38,241 nt of DNA from an uncultured Clostridium sp. (GTDB taxonomy: Bacteria; Bacillota_A; Clostridia; TANB77; CAG-508). The DNA lies in contig CAMXLV010000004.1 of NCBI GenBank assembly GCA_947244675.1, positions 1 to 38,241 on the forward strand. Direction: 5' to 3'. Shown one piece after another: positions 20,379 to 30,116 of the stretch (positions are counted from its first letter, which is position 1; every line of letters starts with the position of its first letter). The notes below the pieces were generated by a model that searched no databases, had not been told where the DNA came from, and saw only the letters and a program-made list of their open reading frames with translations. Both the position numbers and the translations under genes were made by a program.

Positions 20379-23300
20379 TACAGATGCTACATTAGTTGAC
20401 ACAACAGATGCTAACCTAAAGTCACTAAAAACAAAAGGAGCAACTGATATATTTGTTTTAAAATATGGAAAAAGAACAGCTACTAAATATGAAGTAGAAT
20501 GGACAACAACGATTTATGGAAAAACAACAAATTATGTTTATATTACAGGTGTTATGGCAACAAGTGATGGAGGAATACTAGTAGGTGGTGTTACCAATGG
20601 AGATATAACATTGCCAACAGGAGAAATATTAACAAATACAAGAACAACAGATAATACAATTTTACTTAAATATGACAAAGCATCAGGAAAAGGATATACA
20701 TTTAGCTGGGGAAAAAGAATTAATGGAGACAAAAATAGAATTACAGGAATGACCGAAACAACAGATGGAGAATATGTAGTAGCAGGATATTTAAGTGGAA
20801 CAATACAATTGAGTAATCGATTGGTACTAAATAGTAATGGAGATCTTGATAATTTAGTTGTAAAATATGATAAATATGGAAACATTCGATTTGGACTTAA
20901 TATTGGAGGAGAAGGAAGTGAATTAGTAAACCATATTGACAAAATGACAGATGGGGGATTTGCCATTGCAGGTTCTATTGCAAGTACAGTAACATTAGAG
21001 AATGGACAAACCATAACCCCAAAAGGAAATAGAGATGCCATGATTATTCGTTATGATAAAGATGCACATGTAAAATGGGCAAAAAGTTATGGTGGAACAG
21101 ATGTTGATTATTTCCCATGTTTAGATATTAATGAAGAAGGAAGAATTTTACTAGGAACTTTATTTTCAAGTGAAAGCTTTACATTAGAAAATGGGCAAGT
21201 GATAACAGGAAAAGAAGGAAATATAGATGCAGCTTTAATTGAAATACAAGAAGTAGAACTACAACCAGCTATACCAGAAACAAGTGAAGTTAGCTATCAA
21301 AACAGTAAACATAATTATCAAATCACAACAAAAGTAGAAGGAACAGGAGGAACCATCACAGGAGAAAACGAAGAACCATTTGAGCAAGTAAAATATACAG
21401 AAGACTCTAAAAAAGATATTATTGTAACACCAAAAGAAGGATATGAAGTAAGTTCTATTACTGTAAATGGTGAAGAAATTGACTTTATTAGAAATGATGA
21501 TGCAACTGTTCTATTAGATAAGTTTATTAATGTGCAAGAAGATAAACAGGTAATTGTTAAATTTACAGCCAATCCTGCCCAAGTAATTGTTCATCATTAT
21601 ATATTAAATACAAAAGTTAGTTTAGCACCAGATGAAATCATCCGAGGTGAAGTTGACAAAGCATATGAAACAAAGCCAAAAGAAAATATTGACCATTATG
21701 AGGTAGAAACTAATAAACTACCACAAAATGCAAAAGGAGCTATGACAGCAGAGCCAATCGAAGTTTTCTACTATTATACTAGAAAAGATGCTAAAGTAGT
21801 TGTACATCACTATTTAGATGGGACAACAGATAAGTTAGTAGAAGACGAAGAAATAGAAGGAAGAATAGGTTCTGAGTATGAAACAACAAATAGTAATATT
21901 GATGGTTATGAAGTAGTAAATGAAAAATGGCCACAAAATAGTACAGGAAATATGCAAGAAAAAGAAACAATTGTTATTTATTACTATACGAAAAAAGAAC
22001 CTAAAATTATAACAAACACAATCTCAAAGATAGGAACAAAAATTATAGAAACAGAACAACAAGAAGTAGAATATACCTTAACCTATCAAGCAGAAATTTC
22101 TGATACAATAGGAAATGCCAAAATCCAAATCATAGATTATTTACCATTTGCAATTGAGGAAGAAAAATCTAATTTAGATGGTGGTATCTATCATGAAGAT
22201 GAAAAAACCATTACATGGGAAGATACCATAGAAAATATTAATACTTATCAAAAAGGAAATGAAAAGATTAAGATAAGTAAGAATATTAGTGTAGTATTTA
22301 AAGATATAGATTACAGCCAAAAGAATTTTATCAATTATGCTAATGCTAAAATAACAATTGATGAGGTAGAAAAAGAAACAGGTAAAATTCCAGCAAGAAC
22401 AGAAACAAATTTTAGAAAAAATGTAAAAGTTACTAAAAAGTGGAATCATACCAACAATCATTATCCTTTACCCAAAGTTGTGAGATATCAATTAAAACAA
22501 GGAGAAAAAGTAATAACACAAAAAGATTTAACAGAAGAAAACCGTGTACAAAACATCACATTAGGTGAAAATGAGGACATTTGGGAATGGGAATTTACCA
22601 ACTTGGAAAAATATGATGAGCAAGGAAATGAAATTGATTATCAAGTAGAAGAAGTAGAAGTAATAGAAGGAGATTTAGCTTATTACACAAAAGAGATTAA
22701 CCAAGAAAGTAAAACAATAACCAATACTTTTGAGGGACCAATTATATCTTTTAGTAAAACCGCAACCTCAGAAAGAAAATTAGATTATGTAGTAGAAGGT
22801 GAAAAAATAACCTATACAATTACTGTACAAAATGAAGGTAAATTAGAAAAAGAAGTAGTAATTAAAGACGCTATCCCAGAAGGAACAAGTTTTGTTGAAG
22901 GTTCAATAAAAATTAATGGAGAAACAACACAAAACACAAAAGAAAACTTACTAAATGGAATTAGTGTAAATGTCCCAGAAAAACAAGAAGAAACAAATGG
23001 AAAAGCAACATTAAGCTTTGAAGTAACAGTAAACAATTTACCAGAAGGAATTTTTGAAAATACAATTAGAAACACAGCATTTGTAGATGAAGAGCCAACA
23101 CCAGAAGAGACAGAAAATCAAGTAAAAAAATCAGAACTAAAAGTGGTAAAAGAAAGTACACCAGCAAGTGGAAGTAAAGTAAAAGCAGGGGATAAAATAA
23201 CCTATGCAATTAAAGTAAAAAATGAAGGAACAAGATATGGAGACATTGTGATAAAAGATAGTATTCCAGAAGGAACAACCTTTGTTGAGAACTCTATTAA

Positions 23301-26300
23301 AATAAATGGAGAAAATACAAACAAAACCAAAGAAGAATTAGGAGAAGGAATTATCCTAAGAGTAGCAGAAAAACAAGAAGTAGTGGTAAGCTTTGAAGTA
23401 ATGGTAAAAGACTTAGAAGATGGACTAGTAATTAAAAACCAAGCATATGAAAGCAAAATACCAGACAAAGAAACAAAAGAAGAAGCTCCAGAAAAACCAG
23501 AAGAACCAATAGAAGAAAAACCAACCAATGAAACAAATAACCAATATGTAGAACCAAAAATTAGAAGCAAAAAAGAAGCAACAAGTGAAAAAGGACTAAA
23601 TTATGTAGTAGAAGGAGAAAAAATAACTTATACAATAACCGTAGAAAATGAGGGAGGACTTGAAAAAGAAGTAATCATAAAAGATACCATCCCAGAAGGA
23701 ACTACTTTTATTGAAAATTCAATTAAAATCAAAGGGGAAGCAAGAAATTACACCAAAGAAGAGTTGGCAAATGGAATAAGTGTCAATGTTCCAGAAAAAC
23801 AAGGAGAAACAAATGGAAAAGCAGATTTGAGTTTTGAAGTAATAGTAGAAAACTTAAAAGAAGGAATCTATGAAAAAACAATTAGAAATAGAGGAATGGT
23901 AGATGATACACAAACACCAGAAGAGACAGAAAACCAAGTAAAAAAATCAAGCATAAAAGTAACAAAAGAAAGCAATCCAGCAAGTGGAAGCAAAGTAAAA
24001 GTAGGAGATAAAATTACCTATTTCATTAAACTTCAAAATGAAGGAATTGTATATGGTAATGTGTTAGTAAAAGATACGATTCCAGAAGGAACTACTTTTG
24101 TCAAAAATTCAATCAAACTAAATGGACAAACCCTAGAAAAAACAGAAGAAGATTTAACAAATGGAATTATAGTGAGAGTTCCAGAAAAACAAGGAGAAAT
24201 AAAGGGAGAGGCAATTTTAAGCTTTGAAGTAATAGTAAATGACATAAACAATATGAGCAAAATTAAAAACATAGCTTACACAACAAAAATTCCAGATAAA
24301 CCAGATATACCAATAGATCCAGACGAAACAGATAAACCAACGAATGAAACTGAGAATCTTTATGTGGAGCCAATTATAAGTAGCAAAAAAGAAGCAACAA
24401 GTGAAAAAGGGTTAAATTATGTAGTAGAAGGTGAAAAAATAACCTATACAATAACTATGCAAAATGAAGGTGGACTTGCAAAAGAAGTTACAATAAAAGA
24501 TGCTATCCCAGAAGGAACAAGTTTTGTTGAAGGTTCAATAAGAATTAATGGAGAAACAACACAAAACACAAAAGAAAACTTACTAAATGGAATTAGCGTA
24601 AATGTTCCAGAAAAACAAGAAGAAACAAATGGAAAAGCAACATTAAGCTTTGAAGTAACAGTAAACAATTTACCAGAAGGAATTTTTGAAAATACAATTA
24701 GAAACACAGCATTTGTAGATGAAGAGCCAACACCAGAAGAGACAGAAAATCAAGTAAAAAAATCAGAACTAAAAGTGGTAAAAGAAAGTACACCAGCAAG
24801 TGGAAGTAAAGTAAAAGCAGGGGATAAAATAACCTATGCAATTAAAGTAAAAAATGAAGGAACAAGATATGGAGACATTGTGATAAAAGATAGTATTCCA
24901 GAAGGAACAACCTTTGTTGAGAACTCTATTAAAATAAATGGAGAAAATACAAACAAAACCAAAGAAGAATTAGGAGAAGGAATTATCCTAAGAGTAGCAG
25001 AAAAACAAGAAGTAGTGGTAAGCTTTGAAGTAATGGTAAAAGACTTAGAAGATGGACTAGTAATTAAAAACCAAGCATATGAAAGCAAAATACCAGACAA
25101 AGAAACAAAAGAAGAAGCTCCAGAAAAACCAGAAGAACCAATAGAAGAAAAACCAACCAATGAAACAAATAACCAATATGTAGAACCAAAAATTAGAAGC
25201 AAAAAAGAAGCAACAAGTGAAAAAGGACTAAATTATGTAGTAGAAGGAGAAAAAATAACTTATACAATAACCGTAGAAAATGAGGGAGGACTTGAAAAAG
25301 AAGTAATCATAAAAGATACCATCCCAGAAGGAACTACTTTTATTGAAAATTCAATTAAAATCAAAGGGGAAGCAAGAAATTACACCAAAGAAGAGTTGGC
25401 AAATGGAATAAGTGTCAATGTTCCAGAAAAACAAGGAGAAACAAATGGAAAAGCAGATTTGAGTTTTGAAGTAATAGTAGAAAACTTAAAAGAAGGAATC
25501 TATGAAAAAACAATTAGAAATAGAGGAATGGTAGATGATACACAAACACCAGAAGAGACAGAAAACCAAGTAAAAAAATCAAGCATAAAAGTAACAAAAG
25601 AAAGCAATCCAGCAAGTGGAAGCAAAGTAAAAGTAGGAGATAAGATTACCTATTTCATTAAACTTCAAAATGAAGGAAGCAGATATGGAGATACTATTAT
25701 AAAAGATACCATTCCAGAAGGAACTACTTTTGTTGAAAACTCTATTGAAATAAATGGAGAAAGTACAAACAAAACCAAAGAAGAATTAGAAGAAGGAATT
25801 GTCATAAGAGTAGCAGAAAAACAAGAAGTAGTAATAAGCTTTGAAGTAATAGTAAATGACATAGAAAATGGAACAATGATTAAAAATCAAGCATATGAAA
25901 CTAAAATACCAGATAAACTAACCAAAGAAGAACCAACTAAACCAGAAGAAAGCTATGAACTAGAACCAGAAAAGCCAACAAATGAGGTACAAAACACTTA
26001 CATAGAGCCAATTATTACAACGAAAAAAACAGCTAAAACAGAAAAAGGACAAGACTATGTAATACAAGGAGAAAAAATAACTTATATCATTACTGTGCAA
26101 AATGAAGGAGGACTTGGAAAAGAAGTAATAATTAAAGATACCATTCCAGAGGGAACTACTTTTGTTGAAAACTCAATCAAAGTAAATGAAGAGGAAACAC
26201 AAAATACAAAAGAAAATCTAGCCAATGGAATAAGTGTAAATGTTCCAGAAAAGCAAGAAGAAACCAATGGAAAAGTAACAATTAGCTTTGTTGTTATCGT

Positions 26301-29300
26301 AAATAAAGAAACAACTGGAAATTTACGAAATGTAGCAATTATAGATGACAAATTAAGTAATGAAGTTAAATATCCAATCCTTACCTTTGAAAAACAAGCA
26401 CAAATTAAAAAAGTAAGTGAAGAAGAAATTCCAGAAAACACAGTAACAGCAACAGATCAAATTGTTTATAAAATCCTTGTTCATAATACAGGAAATAAAG
26501 AAGCAACTAAAATAGAAGTAAAAGATAGTATTCCAGAGGGAACTAGCATAAAGCAAGTAAACAATGGAGGAATCATAAAAGAAAACAAGGAAATTGTTTG
26601 GAATTTAGAAAGAATAGAACCAAATGAAGTAAAAGAATTAAGTTTTGTTGTAGAGGTAAAACACAAAAAAGATGAAAAACCAATCAAAAATATAGCTTAT
26701 ATAAATCAAGAGCCAACCAATGAAACAATAACAAACTATCAAAAGACACAAAGCAAATTAACAACTAAAATTACCAAAACAGGAGATAAACAAATAACAA
26801 CAACGACTAGCAACATTTACTATGAAATCAACTATGTAGCAACCATTAGAGATTTAAAAGGAAAAGCAGTAATTACCATAGTAGACCAATTACCTTACGA
26901 AATAGATGAAGAAAAATCAGAACTATCAGGTGGAATTTATGATGCAGAAACTAAAACAATCACATGGGAAATAACAGAAGACAATATTGACACTTACCAA
27001 GATGATGGAGAGAAAACGATCCAAAAAACGATAGCAATATCTTTAAAATATCAATATGAAGAGGAAGAAACTTTAAGTGGTGTCATTGAAAATACTGTTA
27101 AGGCAACGACAGATTTAAAAGAACCTAAATTAGAAAATCCACAAGAAGAGGAGATCGTAAAAACAGAAGAAAAAACAGACAATCACGAAGTAGAGATAAA
27201 AATACCAGCTAAAGTAGTAGTACATCATTACTTGAAAAATACCAATAAACGATTAGTAGAAGATGAAGAAATAAATGGTATAGTAGGAGAAAACTATCAA
27301 ACCAGAAAGTCAAGCCAAATAAGTAAAAATTATGTATGTATCAACCAAACACCAGAAAAGTATGAAGGAAAAATGACAAAAACAGCAATTGAAGTTATTT
27401 ATTACTATGAATTAGTAGAAGAGACATTAAGCAGTCAAATGACAAAAGAAGCAAATTGTGAAGTAATACAAGAAGAAGGAAAGGCGATTACCTACCATTT
27501 ATCTTATCAAATAAGTATTAAAGATTATATAGGAAAAGCCAAAATAACCATCCAAGATAAATTACCAGAAGAAATTAATTTAGAAAAATCTAATTTAGCA
27601 AATGGTATTTATCAAGCGGAAACTAAAACAATTACTTGGGAAGAAACCATAGAAAATATTGATACTTTTACAAATGGAACTTATGAAGCAACCATACAAA
27701 AAGAAATTGAGTTGGTATTTGAGGGACCAAATAAAATAGGTATATTAGTAAACAAGGCAGAAGGAATCCTTACAACCTATTATCCAGAAAACCATCCAGA
27801 CAATCCAGGAGAAGAAAAAGAAACAAGCGAGAATGAAGACGAATATCAAATTACCAAAGATTATAAAACAGAAGTAATGGTAGAAAAAATTTGGGAAGAC
27901 AATCAAAATTTAAAACAACATCGACCAGAAGGAGTAAAAATACAATTAAAAGAAAACCAAGAAAAAGAGCCATTAGAAGAAATTATTTTGTCTTACGAAA
28001 ATGAATGGAAATATAGTTTTAAAGGATTGAAAAAATATAATGAAAATGGTGAAAAAATCAATTATTTAGTAGAAGAAAAAGAGCAAAAAGAAGGAGACTT
28101 AAAATATTACAATCCACCAGAAATAGTAACCATTTCAAAAGAAAATTTAGAAAAAATAATGGTTTACAATACTTACAAACTAAAAGACATTGAAATTGAT
28201 AGCCAAGTTAGCAAAGAAGGAACTAATGAAATAACAGCTTCAACACAAGAAATTGATTACCATATTTCTTATCATGCAGTGGTTAAAGAATACATAGGAG
28301 ATGCTATTGTAAAAATTACAGATACTTTGCCATATCAAATAGACATAGAAAAATCTGATTTACAAGAAGGAATCTATCAAGAAGATACAAAAACCATAAC
28401 ATGGGAAGAACGATTAGAAAATATTGATACAAGTGTCAATGGAGACTATGAAATAGCGATTGAAAAAAACATCAAATTAGTATATCAAAACTTAGAAGCA
28501 AAACAAGAGAAAATAACAAATGAGGTAAAAGCTAAAATAGAATTTACGCAAGATGATACCAAAAATGAAACAGAAGGCTCACATGAGACCAAGATAAATA
28601 TTCATGGTAAAATAGTCGTAAAATATGTGGATCAAGACACAGGAAAAGAAATTACTTACCAAAGAAAGCCAGAAGAAGAACCTAAAACCTATGGATACGA
28701 AAAAGAAGGAAGAGCAGGGGAAGAATACCAAACTTATCCAATTATTATTGAAGAATATGACTATAAAGGAAACACTGGAAATACAGAAGGGGAAATAGAA
28801 GAAGGAATACAAGAAATTATTTATTACTATACAAAAACCCCATCTGGAGGAGTAACTATCAAATATGTGGATGAAGAAGGAAATGAAATTCTACCAAAAG
28901 AAGAAATAATAGGGAAGATAGGAGATTCTTACCAAGCAGATGAAAAAGAATTAGAGGAATATGAATTTGTAGAAACAACAGGGGATGAGCCAGAAGGAGA
29001 AATGACAAAAGAGCCGAAAGAAGTAATATTCCATTATAAACGAATTCCAGCAACTGTAGTGGTAAAATATTTAGAAAAAGAAACAAACAAAGAGCTAGAA
29101 GCACAAGAAATTATAGTTGGTTATGTGGGAAAAACTTATGAGACACAAAGGAAAGTAATACCAAATTACCAAAGAACAGATCCAGAACCAGAAAATCAAA
29201 AAGGAAAGATGACAAAAGAAACAAAAGAAATTATATACTATTATGAAAAAATTCCAAGTGGAAGAGTCATTGTAAAATATATGGATATAGAAACCAAAGA

Positions 29301-30051
29301 AGAAATTCTATATAGAGAGGAAAATGGCGAAAATAAAAAATACAGCTATGAAAAATCAGGCTATGTAGGAGAAAAGTATAAAACAAAAGAAAAGATAATA
29401 CCATATTATGAATATACCAATAATGTAGAACCAAATAAAAAAGAAGGAAAATATACACAAAATGATGAAACGATTATTTACTATTATAAAAAATTAACAT
29501 TTAATATGAGTGTTCATAAAGAAATTCAAAATATAAGTGTAGATGGAAGCCCAATCACAATAGGAAAAGACGGAAAAATAGCTAAATTAGAACTTTCAAA
29601 AGAAAAAATAGGAAGTGCTAATATAGAAATAACATATCACATTAAAGTAAGCAATGAAGGGGAGTTAGATGGAACAGCTTATATTTACGAAAAGATACCA
29701 GAAGGATTTGATTTATGTGCTTACCAGACAAATGCTTGGCAAGTACAAGAAGACCAAAATTTATTTATGAAATTAGACTTAAAGGCAAAGGAGAGTAAAG
29801 ACTTTGAAGTAAAACTAAAATGGCGTAATGGAGAAAATAATTTTGGAACCAAAACCAATAAGGTATCAATTGCTAAAATTGATAATATGGCAAATTTTAA
29901 AGAAACAACATTAGAAGACAATGAGTCAGAAGCAATTGTTATTCTAAATATAAAAACAGGTAGAGCTTGGAACATTGGAATCAATGTATTAGGAATTATT
30001 ATAACCTTACTAGGAACACAATGGTTAATGATTAACAAAAAACAACATTGA
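20368..30051 (+). CDS. Giant surface protein, C-terminal part: propeller, MucBP, Cna-B and DUF11 repeats, membrane anchor
   Basis: Continuation of the preceding gene in the +1 frame; the open frame extends upstream to 20242. Fused, the protein would be about 5,021 aa. In order: propeller-like repeats to about 21,240 (e.g. TDGGFAIAGSIAST), a bacterial repeat domain, two MucBP domains (21,580-21,990), a Cna-B-like domain (22,425-22,730), about ten DUF11-like repeats of near 130-145 aa with IPEGT(T/S)FVE(N/G)SI signatures (22,740-26,700), further DUF11-type and MucBP domains, a second Cna-B (27,870-28,170), four MucBP domains (28,600-29,490), a last DUF11-like domain and a C-terminal membrane segment (INVLGIIITLLGTQWLMI) with a short basic tail. 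No LPXTG is seen. Probably a cell-envelope adhesin; no in-frame CGG. Confidence 0.85.
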   Translation, partial: GQFDTDATLVDTTDANLKSLKTKGATDIFVLKYGKRTATKYEVEWTTTIYGKTTNYVYITGVMATSDGGILVGGVTNGDITLPTGEILTNTRTTDNTILLKYDKASGKGYTFSWGKRINGDKNRITGMTETTDGEYVVAGYLSGTIQLSNRLVLNSNGDLDNLVVKYDKYGNIRFGLNIGGEGSELVNHIDKMTDGGFAIAGSIASTVTLENGQTITPKGNRDAMIIRYDKDAHVKWAKSYGGTDVDYFPCLDINEEGRILLGTLFSSESFTLENGQVITGKEGNIDAALIEIQEVELQPAIPETSEVSYQNSKHNYQITTKVEGTGGTITGENEEPFEQVKYTEDSKKDIIVTPKEGYEVSSITVNGEEIDFIRNDDATVLLDKFINVQEDKQVIVKFTANPAQVIVHHYILNTKVSLAPDEIIRGEVDKAYETKPKENIDHYEVETNKLPQNAKGAMTAEPIEVFYYYTRKDAKVVVHHYLDGTTDKLVEDEEIEGRIGSEYETTNSNIDGYEVVNEKWPQNSTGNMQEKETIVIYYYTKKEPKIITNTISKIGTKIIETEQQEVEYTLTYQAEISDTIGNAKIQIIDYLPFAIEEEKSNLDGGIYHEDEKTITWEDTIENINTYQKGNEKIKISKNISVVFKDIDYSQKNFINYANAKITIDEVEKETGKIPARTETNFRKNVKVTKKWNHTNNHYPLPKVVRYQLKQGEKVITQKDLTEENRVQNITLGENEDIWEWEFTNLEKYDEQGNEIDYQVEEVEVIEGDLAYYTKEINQESKTITNTFEGPIISFSKTATSERKLDYVVEGEKITYTITVQNEGKLEKEVVIKDAIPEGTSFVEGSIKINGETTQNTKENLLNGISVNVPEKQEETNGKATLSFEVTVNNLPEGIFENTIRNTAFVDEEPTPEETENQVKKSELKVVKESTPASGSKVKAGDKITYAIKVKNEGTRYGDIVIKDSIPEGTTFVENSIKINGENTNKTKEELGEGIILRVAEKQEVVVSFEVMVKDLEDGLVIKNQAYESKIPDKETKEEAPEKPEEPIEEKPTNETNNQYVEPKIRSKKEATSEKGLNYVVEGEKITYTITVENEGGLEKEVIIKDTIPEGTTFIENSIKIKGEARNYTKEELANGISVNVPEKQGETNGKADLSFEVIVENLKEGIYEKTIRNRGMVDDTQTPEETENQVKKSSIKVTKESNPASGSKVKVGDKITYFIKLQNEGIVYGNVLVKDTIPEGTTFVKNSIKLNGQTLEKTEEDLTNGIIVRVPEKQGEIKGEAILSFEVIVNDINNMSKIKNIAYTTKIPDKPDIPIDPDETDKPTNETENLYVEPIISSKKEATSEKGLNYVVEGEKITYTITMQNEGGLAKEVTIKDAIPEGTSFVEGSIRINGETTQNTKENLLNGISVNVPEKQEETNGKATLSFEVTVNNLPEGIFENTIRNTAFVDEEPTPEETENQVKKSELKVVKESTPASGSKVKAGDKITYAIKVKNEGTRYGDIVIKDSIPEGTTFVENSIKINGENTNKTKEELGEGIILRVAEKQEVVVSFEVMVKDLEDGLVIKNQAYESKIPDKETKEEAPEKPEEPIEEKPTNETNNQYVEPKIRSKKEATSEKGLNYVVEGEKITYTITVENEGGLEKEVIIKDTIPEGTTFIENSIKIKGEARNYTKEELANGISVNVPEKQGETNGKADLSFEVIVENLKEGIYEKTIRNRGMVDDTQTPEETENQVKKSSIKVTKESNPASGSKVKVGDKITYFIKLQNEGSRYGDTIIKDTIPEGTTFVENSIEINGESTNKTKEELEEGIVIRVAEKQEVVISFEVIVNDIENGTMIKNQAYETKIPDKLTKEEPTKPEESYELEPEKPTNEVQNTYIEPIITTKKTAKTEKGQDYVIQGEKITYIITVQNEGGLGKEVIIKDTIPEGTTFVENSIKVNEEETQNTKENLANGISVNVPEKQEETNGKVTISFVVIVNKETTGNLRNVAIIDDKLSNEVKYPILTFEKQAQIKKVSEEEIPENTVTATDQIVYKILVHNTGNKEATKIEVKDSIPEGTSIKQVNNGGIIKENKEIVWNLERIEPNEVKELSFVVEVKHKKDEKPIKNIAYINQEPTNETITNYQKTQSKLTTKITKTGDKQITTTTSNIYYEINYVATIRDLKGKAVITIVDQLPYEIDEEKSELSGGIYDAETKTITWEITEDNIDTYQDDGEKTIQKTIAISLKYQYEEEETLSGVIENTVKATTDLKEPKLENPQEEEIVKTEEKTDNHEVEIKIPAKVVVHHYLKNTNKRLVEDEEINGIVGENYQTRKSSQISKNYVCINQTPEKYEGKMTKTAIEVIYYYELVEETLSSQMTKEANCEVIQEEGKAITYHLSYQISIKDYIGKAKITIQDKLPEEINLEKSNLANGIYQAETKTITWEETIENIDTFTNGTYEATIQKEIELVFEGPNKIGILVNKAEGILTTYYPENHPDNPGEEKETSENEDEYQITKDYKTEVMVEKIWEDNQNLKQHRPEGVKIQLKENQEKEPLEEIILSYENEWKYSFKGLKKYNENGEKINYLVEEKEQKEGDLKYYNPPEIVTISKENLEKIMVYNTYKLKDIEIDSQVSKEGTNEITASTQEIDYHISYHAVVKEYIGDAIVKITDTLPYQIDIEKSDLQEGIYQEDTKTITWEERLENIDTSVNGDYEIAIEKNIKLVYQNLEAKQEKITNEVKAKIEFTQDDTKNETEGSHETKINIHGKIVVKYVDQDTGKEITYQRKPEEEPKTYGYEKEGRAGEEYQTYPIIIEEYDYKGNTGNTEGEIEEGIQEIIYYYTKTPSGGVTIKYVDEEGNEILPKEEIIGKIGDSYQADEKELEEYEFVETTGDEPEGEMTKEPKEVIFHYKRIPATVVVKYLEKETNKELEAQEIIVGYVGKTYETQRKVIPNYQRTDPEPENQKGKMTKETKEIIYYYEKIPSGRVIVKYMDIETKEEILYREENGENKKYSYEKSGYVGEKYKTKEKIIPYYEYTNNVEPNKKEGKYTQNDETIIYYYKKLTFNMSVHKEIQNISVDGSPITIGKDGKIAKLELSKEKIGSANIEITYHIKVSNEGELDGTAYIYEKIPEGFDLCAYQTNAWQVQEDQNLFMKLDLKAKESKDFEVKLKWRNGENNFGTKTNKVSIAKIDNMANFKETTLEDNESEAIVILNIKTGRAWNIGINVLGIIITLLGTQWLMINKKQH
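22862..25677 (+). repeat. 1,632-bp tandem duplication inside the giant surface gene
   Basis: Sequence at about 22,862-24,045 recurs almost identically at 24,494-25,677, an offset of 1,632 bp (544 codons, four DUF11-like repeats). The rest of each unit has diverged, so the high identity points to recent duplication or gene conversion of the first 1.2 kb. Confidence 0.85.
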
Positions 30052-30061
30052 TGATAAAAAT

Positions 30062-30101
30062 AAAGTGTGTGCTATTGCAAAAAAAATAGCATACACTTTT
30101 T
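30062..30101 (+). terminator. Terminator after the giant surface gene
   Basis: AAAGTGTGTGCTATT pairs with AATAGCATACACTTT with one mismatch, followed by a T-run. It separates the surface gene from the recombinase. Confidence 0.8.
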
Positions 30102-30116
30102 ATATAGAGGTGGAAT

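Noticed and set aside
20355..20380. Counting the surface-gene frameshift as a twelfth CGG site
   Set aside because: There is no CGG; it is an extra T in TTTT.
22740..26700. CRISPR-like or satellite repeat array
   Set aside because: The repeats are protein-domain repeats (DUF11) in one open frame, with units of several hundred bp.
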